A DNA stretch of 64,000 nucleotides from Sinorhizobium sp. RAC02. GTDB lineage: Bacteria > Pseudomonadota > Alphaproteobacteria > Rhizobiales > Rhizobiaceae. Every line of letters starts with the position of its first letter. Within the stretch, counting starts at the first letter, position 1. Below, in pieces: positions 24,535 to 32,037 of the stretch. Position numbers and translations under genes: made by a program. The stretch covers positions 248,001-312,000 of the forward strand of contig NZ_CP016452.1 in the NCBI RefSeq assembly GCF_001713395.1, given 5' to 3'. Below the pieces are notes generated by a model. That model was not told the DNA's origin, searched no databases, and saw nothing but the letters and a program-made list of their open reading frames with translations.

Positions 24535-25436
24535 CACGGTCTTCCCGCAGAAAAGCTCAAGGCGTCGGTCAATTTGCGAACGCCCCAGAGAATGACGGCC
24601 GTCACCACCAGCAGGGCCACGCTCAGCGCACTTGCCGCCCCCCAGTTGGAGAATTTCGAAACGGTATCGGCGATCTGCGTGGACCACATCGCAACACGCC
24701 CGCCCCCGAGGAGCGCCGGCGTCAGGTAGAAGCCGAGGCAAAGAACTAAGGTCAGCGCGATCCCCGCGGCAAGGCCAGGCATCGAGAGGGGCAGGAAGAC
24801 CTGGCGGAACGCCTGGCTCGGGGAAGCGCCGCAATTGGCGGCCGCCCGCAACAGCACCGGATCGATCGCCTTCATCGACGCATAGAGCGGCAGGATCAGG
24901 AAGGGCAGCATGACATGCACCATGCCGATGATCGTCCCCGTCAGGTTGTGCACCAGGGCGAGCGGCTGGTCGATCACACCAATGGACAGCAGCCAGTCAT
25001 TGATGACGCCCTTGCGCTGCAGCAGAACCAGCCAGGCATAGGTGCGCACCAGCACCGAGGTCCAGAACGGCAGGATCACGAAGACCATGAGGATTTGCGC
25101 CGCGCGAGGCGAAAGCTGCGAAAGCAGATAGGCGACCGGGTATCCCAGGACAACGCACAGCGCCGTCACCAGTCCCGCGACCTTGAAGGTCGTGAGGAAG
25201 CTTCCAACATAGGCAGGCCGCAGCAGCCGTGCATAGTTCTGGATCGAAAGGTTCCCGGCAGCATCGAACAGCGACAGCCATGCAAGCCAGGCGAAGGGTA
25301 TGAGGAGAATGCAGGTGACGAGGATCAGTGCCGGCAGGGTGAGCCCCTGGAACATCCTCTGCTCACGGTTTCCGGCGCTCCTCAGCATGGTGCCGTTGAG
25401 CGGCATCTCGTACGCTCGGTCGATAGCCAGCGTCAT
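24534..25436 (-). CDS. potB: Spermidine/putrescine-type ABC transporter permease (PotB family)
   Basis: Permease of 300 residues with a cytoplasmic N-terminus (MTLAIDRAYEMPLNG). PotB/HisM-like motifs are PFWTSVLVRTYAWLVLLQRKGVIN and the coupling helix RAAANCGASPSQAFRQVFLPLS. The ATG at 25436 overlaps the potA stop by 4 bases (ATGA), supporting this start over one 15 codons upstream. It is the second gene behind potA in a potD-potA-potB-potC order, transcribed leftward. Confidence 0.88.
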   Translation of the reverse strand: MTLAIDRAYEMPLNGTMLRSAGNREQRMFQGLTLPALILVTCILLIPFAWLAWLSLFDAAGNLSIQNYARLLRPAYVGSFLTTFKVAGLVTALCVVLGYPVAYLLSQLSPRAAQILMVFVILPFWTSVLVRTYAWLVLLQRKGVINDWLLSIGVIDQPLALVHNLTGTIIGMVHVMLPFLILPLYASMKAIDPVLLRAAANCGASPSQAFRQVFLPLSMPGLAAGIALTLVLCLGFYLTPALLGGGRVAMWSTQIADTVSKFSNWGAASALSVALLVVTAVILWGVRKLTDALSFSAGRP

Positions 25437-26500
25437 GGCGCGGCACTCCCCATGACCAAGCTTGATTGCGCCGGCAGCCACAGGGCAATGCTATCACCCG
25501 GCTGCGGCAACGCTTTGCGCTCGCTGCCCGAATGTCGGATGGCAATTTCATGCCCGCCCGAAAGCTCCACCGAGACCTGATTGCAATCGCCGCGGTAGAC
25601 GACATCGAGTACCCTACCCTCGATGCAATTGTCGCGTCCGGTCTCGCCTTCCCAGCGCAGCCGCTCCGGGCGAACCATGAGCCAGTTTTCGCCACGGGAG
25701 GATACAGCCCGCGTATCGGCAAGCTGGAGAGGCCGCCCATTCAGGAGATAGGAATGATCGCGGCATTCGACGGGCAGGAAGCGGGTCTCGCCCATGAAGC
25801 CAGCGACGAACTTGCAGTTCGGCCGATCATAGACCGTTGCCGGCACGTCGAGCTGGACGATCCTGCCCTTGTCGAGCACGGCGATGCGGTCCGACATGGT
25901 CAACGCTTCCTGCTGGTCGTGCGTCACATAGATCGTCGTCATGCCGAGCTGCTTGTGCAGCCGTTTCAACTCGATCTGCATGTGCTCGCGCAGGTTCTTG
26001 TCGAGAGCTGAGAGCGGTTCGTCCATCAGCAACAGCCGCGGCTCGAAGACGAAGGCCCGGGCGAGCGCCACGCGCTGGCGCTGGCCGCCCGACAGTGCCG
26101 TGATCCGGCGATCGGCGAGGTGCTGCATGTGGACGATTTCCAGGGCGCCCATCACGCGCTTGCGGATAGACGCGCTGTCCACCTTGCGCAGCCTCAACGG
26201 ATAGGCGACGTTCGAAAAGACATCCATATGTGGAAACAGCGCATAGTTCTGGAACACCATGCCGAGGTCGCGCTTGTGCGGCGGCCGCGTGATAAACTCC
26301 ACGTCATCGACCAGCAGGCTGCCCTGGTCGGGCCGTTCGAAGCCGGCGATGACGTTGAGAAGCGTGGTCTTTCCCGAGCCGGAAGGACCAAGAAGCGTCA
26401 GGAACTCCCCCGCCTTGATATCCAGGGAAACGCCGTCGAGCGCCCTGAAACTGCCATAGGCCTTGTGGACCTCGCGAAGGTTTACTCTGCCCGAGCGCAT
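25433..26500 (-). CDS. potA: Spermidine/putrescine-type ABC transporter ATPase (PotA family)
   Basis: ATPase of 355 residues. Walker A GPSGSGKT is at 38-45, the Q-loop lies in GMVFQNYALFPHMDV, the signature is LSGGQRQRVALARA, Walker B is LLLMDEPLSALD and the switch is YVTHDQQEAL. A C-terminal TOBE domain (from about residue 275: LMVRPERLRW, VLDVVYRGDCNQVSVEL) is typical of PotA/FbpC ATPases. It follows potD by 22 bases and overlaps potB. Confidence 0.9.
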   Translation of the reverse strand: MRSGRVNLREVHKAYGSFRALDGVSLDIKAGEFLTLLGPSGSGKTTLLNVIAGFERPDQGSLLVDDVEFITRPPHKRDLGMVFQNYALFPHMDVFSNVAYPLRLRKVDSASIRKRVMGALEIVHMQHLADRRITALSGGQRQRVALARAFVFEPRLLLMDEPLSALDKNLREHMQIELKRLHKQLGMTTIYVTHDQQEALTMSDRIAVLDKGRIVQLDVPATVYDRPNCKFVAGFMGETRFLPVECRDHSYLLNGRPLQLADTRAVSSRGENWLMVRPERLRWEGETGRDNCIEGRVLDVVYRGDCNQVSVELSGGHEIAIRHSGSERKALPQPGDSIALWLPAQSSLVMGSAAP

Positions 26501-26522
26501 CCTGTCCTCCCGGTTCGTTCGA

Positions 26523-27566
26523 TCAGTTCGACATCAACAGGCTATAGTCCTCGCGAACCAGCTCGTTGTTGTCGCGCCACCAGTTCGCATCGAGGAAGGT
26601 CTGCTTCTTGACGTTCTCCGGCGACATGTTGGACTGCGCCAACACCTCCGGCGAAAATGCCTTCACCTCGAAGGCGAGACTGTTGGTCGGACCATAGTAG
26701 GGCATCATTTCCGGAATGCGGGCCTGCACTTCGGGGGATACCACGCCGGCGATGAACTTCTGCGCACTGGCGGCATGCGGTGCACCCTTGAGGATCGCGA
26801 GGCAGCCATAGCCGAGGATCGCATCCTGATAGGTGAATTTTACAGGCGCGCCGTCTGTTATCACCGAGGCAACGCGGCTGCCCCAAATCGCCATCATATC
26901 GACCTCACCGTCCTTCAGCAGCTGCGCGGATTGTGCGCCGGACGACCACCAGACGCCGACATTCCCCTTGATCTTCTCGAGCGAAGCCAGCGCGCGTTTG
27001 GTGTCCAGCGGATAGAGGCCGTCCTTGTTCACCCCATCCGCGATGAGCGCGATCTCCATCATCTCCTGCGGATAGGCGCTGAGTGCGCGGCGGCCAGGAA
27101 ACGCCTCGACGTTCCAGAAGTCCTGCCAGCTTGCCGGCGCCTTGTCCTTATAGACATCCGTGCGCCAGGCGAGAACCACCGAATAGGTGTTCGTCGCAAT
27201 CCAGTGCTCACCGTAGCCGCGCGTATCGAAACCCTTGGTGCTGATCGTGTTGTAGTCCAGCGGCTCGAAAAGCCCCTCTTTGCCGCCGACCGCGCATTCG
27301 TCTGCGCCGAGATGCACGACATCCCAGGTCGGGGAACCGGACTGCACCTGCACACGCACGGCGGCGAGGCCATCATGGGTCTCCTCACGCAATTCAATGC
27401 CTGCGGCATCCGCCGCCGGCTGCCAGATCGTCTTGCGCAAGTCGGCCTGGAGATTGCCGCCGAAGCCGGCGACGATGAGTGCTTCCTGCGCCACTGCGGC
27501 GCCGGCGAAGGCCAGTACACCGGCTGCCGTGGCGACGGTTAAGAATGCGCGATTACACGATGCCAT
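26523..27566 (-). CDS. Spermidine/putrescine-type ABC transporter substrate-binding protein
   Basis: Type II periplasmic binding protein of 347 residues. It starts at ATG 27566 with GAGGAG 9 bases upstream and has a signal peptide (MASCNRAFLTVATAAGVLAF, cleavage near AVAQ-EA). The mature part has GFGGNLQADLRKTIWQP and WDVVHLGADECAVGG. Family 1/PotD-like proteins use acidic residues to bind polyamines. It is the promoter-proximal gene of the importer operon; a MarR-type pseudo-palindrome lies in the spacer to the divergent marR gene. Another cationic or acyl-amine ligand is possible. Confidence 0.85.
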   Translation of the reverse strand: MASCNRAFLTVATAAGVLAFAGAAVAQEALIVAGFGGNLQADLRKTIWQPAADAAGIELREETHDGLAAVRVQVQSGSPTWDVVHLGADECAVGGKEGLFEPLDYNTISTKGFDTRGYGEHWIATNTYSVVLAWRTDVYKDKAPASWQDFWNVEAFPGRRALSAYPQEMMEIALIADGVNKDGLYPLDTKRALASLEKIKGNVGVWWSSGAQSAQLLKDGEVDMMAIWGSRVASVITDGAPVKFTYQDAILGYGCLAILKGAPHAASAQKFIAGVVSPEVQARIPEMMPYYGPTNSLAFEVKAFSPEVLAQSNMSPENVKKQTFLDANWWRDNNELVREDYSLLMSN

Positions 27567-27678
27567 TACCAAACTCCTCCTCTGGTGATGATCGGCCGGA
27601 GTCATCCTCCACGGTCCGAATACAGGATCGACATTCCATTCCCTGCGTGCCAATCTAGTTAATGAGATGAACTATATT

Positions 27679-27693
27679 GTTCACGTTGTCAAC
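27679..27693. promoter_or_regulatory. MarR-type operator, copy 1 (pot / marR divergent promoter)
   Basis: GTTCACGTTGTCAAC on the plus strand (GTTGACAACGTGAAC on the minus). It is a 15-base pseudo-palindrome sharing 13 of 15 positions with copy 2 at 28340-28354, and is preceded by a second inverted pair GAAC-N6-GTTC (27669-27682). It lies between divergent potD-like and marR genes. Confidence 0.6.
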
Positions 27694-27743
27694 CAAATTT
27701 ATCCGCATAATATCGGCCCGCCGGAACCGTGAGGAGCAACCAC

Positions 27744-28319
27744 TTGAATAAGCAAAACGAAAACCTGACGGATCGCTCCAGTCGCAATGACGGCCATTTC
27801 TTTCGCGGCCACACATCACCCCAAAAGACCGAGCCCGACATCCGGGACCTGTTTTCCTTCGAACTGCAGCGGCTTGCGGGCCTATCCACCCGCATTGCCG
27901 CCCTGTCGATCCGCCCGAAATACGGCATCACCGCCCGCGAATGGCGCGCACTCGCCGTCCTTAAATATCTCGGCGAAGTGCCGCTACAGGAGCTGGCAAA
28001 GCACAGCGGACTGCTGAAAAGCCAGATGAGTCGGACGGTTTCGGCGATGATCGACCGCGGCTACATCCTGAAAACGGCCAATCCGGAGGATGGCCGCAGC
28101 ATCCTACTCAAACTCAGCCCGGAAGGCCTGGAATTGTCGCAGGCGATCCTCGCGGACTCCTTCGAGCGAAACGAACACATGCTTTCAACCCTCAGCCATG
28201 CCGAGCGGCAGATCCTGATCGAGCTTCTGCAGCGTGTGGGACGCAACAGCGCACACTACTTCCACGACCTGAAAACCAATGCATCGCAGGAAGACCTGCG
28301 CGAACTCGACGAGGATTAG
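27744..28319 (+). CDS. MarR family transcriptional regulator
   Basis: Winged-helix regulator of about 191 residues. A TTG start at 27744 has GAGGAG 7 bases upstream; the in-frame GTG at 27729 would place that Shine-Dalgarno inside the gene, so TTG is preferred. The DNA-binding part is in ITAREWRALAVLKYLGEVPL, LAKHSGLLKSQMSRTVSAMI and the wing RGYILKTANPEDGRSILLKL. A long polar N-terminal arm (about 40 residues) precedes the fold. It is divergent from the polyamine importer and co-directional with the catabolic operon starting at 28398. Matching 15-bp sites occur at both promoters, so it likely controls both. Confidence 0.88.
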   Translation: MNKQNENLTDRSSRNDGHFFRGHTSPQKTEPDIRDLFSFELQRLAGLSTRIAALSIRPKYGITAREWRALAVLKYLGEVPLQELAKHSGLLKSQMSRTVSAMIDRGYILKTANPEDGRSILLKLSPEGLELSQAILADSFERNEHMLSTLSHAERQILIELLQRVGRNSAHYFHDLKTNASQEDLRELDED

Positions 28320-28339
28320 GTCGCATCGTCAGAATTATA

Positions 28340-28354
28340 GTTGACAATATGAAC
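28340..28354. promoter_or_regulatory. MarR-type operator, copy 2 (promoter of the 28398-37679 operon)
   Basis: GTTGACAATATGAAC, a 15-base pseudo-palindrome matching copy 1 at 13 of 15 positions. Located 44-58 bases before the HMG-CoA-lyase-like start. It includes TTGACA, so it may overlap a -35 element, consistent with repression. Confidence 0.6.
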
Positions 28355-28397
28355 TAAATTTCGCATCACTATCCCCATGAAAACCGGGAGGATCGAG

Positions 28398-29324
28398 ATG
28401 TCGGGACAGCTGACGATCTGCGAGTGCTTCGCAAGGGACGGCTTGCAGCACGAGACGACAGATCTCGCCACGCAAACCAAGATCGCCCTGATCGACGCCA
28501 TTTCCGAGGCCGGCTTCGCGCGTGTGGAGGCAACCAGCTACAGCAGCCCCCGCCATGTGCCGGCCTTCGCCGATGCCAGCCTCGTGCTGTCCGGCATCCA
28601 CCGTCGCCCTGGTGCCGCCTACAAGGCCACCTGCCCGAACCTGCACGCCGTCAAGCGGGCGCTTGACGATCACGCGGCGGGACACGGGCCGGAGGAAATC
28701 AGCCTTCTCGTGTCGGCAACACAATCGCACACCGAGAAGAACCTGCGCACGACACGCGAACAGCAATGGCGCAATGTTGCCGAGATGGTCGCGCTGGCCG
28801 ACGGCCGGTTCCGCCTGATCGGCGTGATTTCGATGGCGCTCGGCTGCCCCTTCGAGGGCAAGGTCGACCCTGCTTCGGTCATCGACGACCTGAAGGTCTT
28901 TGCCGACCTCGGTGTGCGTCACGTCTCGATCTGCGACACGACCGGCCATGGAACGCCCGGCAGCGTACGCCGCCTCTTCACACGCGCCATGGCGGAAGTA
29001 CCGGACGTCACACCCGTCGCCCATTTCCACGACACGCGCGGCACGGGCATCGCCAATTGCATGGCCGCCTACGAGGTTGGGTGCCGCTGGTTCGACAGCG
29101 CCATCGGCGGCGTCGGCGGGCATCCCACCCAGATCCGCTACGGCGGCGGCTATACTGGCAATGTGGCGACGGAAGATCTCGTCAATCTCTTCGAGGCCGA
29201 AGGCATTGCCACTGGCATCGACATCGACAGGCTCCAGGCCGCTTCGCTGCAATGCGAACGGGCTCTTGGCCGGGAATTGCAGAGCAAGGTGGCGCGAACC
29301 GGTTTCGGCCATCTGGCAGCATAG
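28398..29324 (+). CDS. HMG-CoA lyase-like TIM-barrel lyase (variant active-site loop)
   Basis: 308-residue member of the HMG-CoA lyase/DRE-TIM family. ATG 28398 is chosen because GGGAGG lies 7 bases upstream; ATG 28378 is weaker. The catalytic arginine motif is Arg13-Asp14 (CFARDGLQHE), metal ligands lie in VAHFHDTRGTG, and ISMALGCPFEGKVDP and CDTTGHGTPG are family segments. However, the usual signature GLGGCPYA, carrying the catalytic loop cysteine, reads GVGGHPTQ here: the cysteine is replaced by histidine. It may cleave a 3-hydroxy-3-methylacyl-CoA other than HMG-CoA. First gene of a coupled catabolic operon. Confidence 0.85.
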   Translation: MSGQLTICECFARDGLQHETTDLATQTKIALIDAISEAGFARVEATSYSSPRHVPAFADASLVLSGIHRRPGAAYKATCPNLHAVKRALDDHAAGHGPEEISLLVSATQSHTEKNLRTTREQQWRNVAEMVALADGRFRLIGVISMALGCPFEGKVDPASVIDDLKVFADLGVRHVSICDTTGHGTPGSVRRLFTRAMAEVPDVTPVAHFHDTRGTGIANCMAAYEVGCRWFDSAIGGVGGHPTQIRYGGGYTGNVATEDLVNLFEAEGIATGIDIDRLQAASLQCERALGRELQSKVARTGFGHLAA

Positions 29325-29333
29325 GATTTGTTC

Positions 29334-30083
29334 ATGACACAGAATAACGCTTCACCGATCCTCATCATTGAAGACCGCGGTCCGGTCCGCATCCTCTCGC
29401 TCAACCGGCCCGACAAGCTGAACGCCCTCGACACAGCCCTGACGCAGGCGCTGCACGACGCGCTGCTGGCCGCCGATGCCGAAGAATCCGTGCGGGCGAT
29501 CGTGCTGACGGGAAGCGGTCGCGCCTTTTGCGCCGGCGCCGACCTTGCGGAATTTTCCACGCTGACACCGGCCAACCAGGAACTAGTGGAGAAACGAGCG
29601 GGCCTCACATGCCGCACGCAGGCGATGATGCAGAGCCTCTCCAAGCCCGTCGTGTCGGCGGTGCGCGGCGCGGCCGTCGGCGGGGGCGCAGGCCTGGCCA
29701 TCGGCTGCGACATGATGGTCGCGGGTAACGACCTGAAGTTCGGCTATCCCGAGCTCAGGCACTCGATCGTGCCGGCGCTGGTGATGACCGGCCTGCAACG
29801 CTCGCTCGGACGAAAGGCCGCCTTCGAGCTGGTCAGTCTCGGCCGCCTCATCGGCGCGGAGGAGGCGCGCGCCCTCGGCCTCGTCAACCGGATCGTGGCG
29901 CCTGAAGACATTGTCGAAGCGGCCCTTGAGATCGCCAGCCAGTGGGCGGCGGCGCACCCGAAGGCCATGGCGGCAGTCAAGTCGCTCTATTATCGCGTGG
30001 CGGACCTTCCCTATGACGCGGCGATGGCGGCTGGCCGCACCGTGAACGCGCAGATGCGCAGCTTCCGGGAGGAGAGCCAATGA
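29334..30083 (+). CDS. Enoyl-CoA hydratase/crotonase family protein (methylglutaconyl-CoA hydratase-like)
   Basis: 249-residue crotonase. NRPDKLNALD and RAFCAGADLAEF form the CoA and oxyanion region. The first catalytic glutamate of classical crotonase (GGGCEL) is replaced: this protein has GGGAGLAIGCD, as in methylglutaconyl-CoA hydratases of the LiuC type, while YPELRHSIVPAL keeps the second glutamate. Together with the HMG-CoA-lyase-like gene 9 bases upstream this suggests hydration of a branched 3-methyl-enoyl-CoA followed by cleavage. The end overlaps the CoA-transferase start by 4 bases. The TTG at 29328 is an alternative start. Confidence 0.85.
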   Translation: MTQNNASPILIIEDRGPVRILSLNRPDKLNALDTALTQALHDALLAADAEESVRAIVLTGSGRAFCAGADLAEFSTLTPANQELVEKRAGLTCRTQAMMQSLSKPVVSAVRGAAVGGGAGLAIGCDMMVAGNDLKFGYPELRHSIVPALVMTGLQRSLGRKAAFELVSLGRLIGAEEARALGLVNRIVAPEDIVEAALEIASQWAAAHPKAMAAVKSLYYRVADLPYDAAMAAGRTVNAQMRSFREESQ

Positions 30084-31267
30084 AGCCGCTGGAGGGCATC
30101 CGCATCCTCGATTTTTCCCGGGTGCTTGCCGGCCCCATGGCGACGCAGATCCTGGCCGAGCTCGGCGCGGAGGTCACCAAGATCGAGCGACCGGGGACGG
30201 GCGACGAATCCCGCCTCTTCGAACCCCGGCTGCCGGGCGGCGAGAGCGCATATTTCTTCGCCTTCAACCGCGCCAAGCGCTCCATGACGCTGAACCTCAA
30301 GTCAGAGGAAGGCCAGGAGATTGCAGCACGGCTTACGGAAGGACACGATGTCGTCGTCGAGAATTTCCTGCCCGGCGAGATGGATCGGTTCAATCTCGGC
30401 TATGAGACTTTGTCCGGCCGCAATCCAGGCCTGATCTATGTCTCCAATACCGGCTTCGGCCAGACCGGGCCCTATCGCCTGCGCAACGGCTACGACACGA
30501 TCTTCCAGGCGCTCTCCGGCATCATGCACCTCACCGGGCATCCCGACGCGCCGCCTGCCAAGAGCGGCATTCCGGTCTCCGACATAACGTCGGGCCTGTG
30601 GATGGCAATTGCCATCCTGACGGGGTTGGTGGGCCGCGCCCGCACGGGCAAAGGATGCCACGTCGATCTTTCCATGATGGACGTGCAGACGAGCCTTCTG
30701 GCGCTCGCAGCAGCGCGGCTTTTTGCGCTCGACGAAGATGTCGAGCGTTCGGGAACGGAACATCCCGGGCGCGTTCCCTCCGCCGCATTCCAGTGCGCCG
30801 ACGGATCATGGCTGCATATCAGCGGCAGCGACCAGCATTGGCATGACATCTGCACGGTGCTGGGTCTCGACGATCTTCTCGTCGATGAAGCCTTGCAGAA
30901 GAATGCCGCCCGCGTCGCAGCGCGGGACCGGGTCATGGCACGCATGCGCCAGGCGATCGCGAGCCGCGACCGTGCGCCCCTCGCCGAGGCGCTGCGAAGC
31001 CGCGCCGTGCCGGCCGGCGAGGTCAATACGGTGCGCGAGACCCTGAACGATCCGCACAGCGTCGCCCGCGGCTTAGTCGGCACGTTCGACCACCCCGCCG
31101 AAGGCACCGTCCGCGCCCTGCGCACGCCGCTGCGCTTTGCCGGCTACGACGATCCGGCTATCGGCTGCCCGCCACCCCTCGGAGGCGATACCGCGGCCGT
31201 GCTCGCGGGAGAACTGGACATTCCGGCCGAAACCATCGAGCGACTGCGCAATGAGGGAGTGATCTGA
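30080..31267 (+). CDS. Family III CoA-transferase (CaiB/BaiF type)
   Basis: 395-residue formyl-CoA-transferase-like enzyme. It opens MKPLEGIRILDFSRVLAGPMATQILAELGAEV-like in the family style, has RAKRSMTLNLKSEEG and VVVENFLPGEMDRFNLGYE, and the likely catalytic aspartate is Asp168 in GIPVSDITSGLW. It transfers CoA between carboxylates, here probably activating a dicarboxylic or branched acid for the lyase/hydratase pair (SUGCT, which activates glutarate and HMG, belongs to the same family). It overlaps the preceding gene by 4 bases and the next by one base. Confidence 0.88.
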   Translation: MKPLEGIRILDFSRVLAGPMATQILAELGAEVTKIERPGTGDESRLFEPRLPGGESAYFFAFNRAKRSMTLNLKSEEGQEIAARLTEGHDVVVENFLPGEMDRFNLGYETLSGRNPGLIYVSNTGFGQTGPYRLRNGYDTIFQALSGIMHLTGHPDAPPAKSGIPVSDITSGLWMAIAILTGLVGRARTGKGCHVDLSMMDVQTSLLALAAARLFALDEDVERSGTEHPGRVPSAAFQCADGSWLHISGSDQHWHDICTVLGLDDLLVDEALQKNAARVAARDRVMARMRQAIASRDRAPLAEALRSRAVPAGEVNTVRETLNDPHSVARGLVGTFDHPAEGTVRALRTPLRFAGYDDPAIGCPPPLGGDTAAVLAGELDIPAETIERLRNEGVI

Positions 31268-32037
31268 TGAGCGGCCCCAAATCCCCGATTCTCCTGCGCA
31301 AGGCGGATGGTGTCGCCCATGTCGTGCTCGACCGTGCGGAAACACGCAATGCGCTCAACCTGCCGATGTGCCTTGCGCTGAAGGAGATGTTCGAGGCGCT
31401 CGATGCGGATGCGGATATCCGCGCCGTCGTCCTTTCCGCAAACGGCCCCGTCTTTTGCGCGGGCGCGGACCTGAAAGAGCGCAACGGCCGCGATGAGACC
31501 TGGGTGATCGCACGGCGTAGGGCTTCGTTCGCCGCCTATGATGCCATCGCCCGTTGCCGCAAGCCGGTGGTTGCTGTCACCCAGGGACCGGTGGTCGGCT
31601 CCGGCGGTGAAATCCTGATGAGCTGCGATTTCGTCATCGCATCCGACAAGACGACCTTCCGTTTCCCCGAGCCGCAATGGGGCACCGTCGGCGCGACGCA
31701 GCGCCTGCAACGCACGATCGGCAAGATGCGAGCCAAGGAACTGCTGTTCACCGGCCGCACCATGCCGGTTGAGGAAGCCTACCAGTTCGGCCTCGTCGCC
31801 CGTATCATCCCGTCAGACGCTCTTGCCGAAACTGTTGCCGGGATCGTCAGCGCAATTGCCGCCGCGCCGCCGCTCGCCATGGCACTGACCAAGCAGGCGG
31901 TGGATCTCGGTAGCGAAACCGACCTTAACAACGGCATTCGCGTGGAAATGGCCGCGATCGAACGGTGTCTGGCGGACGGCGGATGGCGGGATGGCCTGGA
32001 CCGCTTCACTAAAAATATTGGAGGCAAGGAACCATGA
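31267..32037 (+). CDS. Enoyl-CoA hydratase/isomerase family protein
   Basis: Second crotonase of the operon, 256 residues. Unlike the first, it retains both catalytic glutamates: GSGGEILMSCDF and FPEPQWGTVGATQRL. GPVFCAGADLKERNGRDETW forms the oxyanion region. It likely hydrates a straight or simple enoyl-CoA. It overlaps the CoA-transferase by one base and the acyl-CoA ligase by 4, so the genes are translationally coupled. Confidence 0.88.
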   Translation: MSGPKSPILLRKADGVAHVVLDRAETRNALNLPMCLALKEMFEALDADADIRAVVLSANGPVFCAGADLKERNGRDETWVIARRRASFAAYDAIARCRKPVVAVTQGPVVGSGGEILMSCDFVIASDKTTFRFPEPQWGTVGATQRLQRTIGKMRAKELLFTGRTMPVEEAYQFGLVARIIPSDALAETVAGIVSAIAAAPPLAMALTKQAVDLGSETDLNNGIRVEMAAIERCLADGGWRDGLDRFTKNIGGKEP

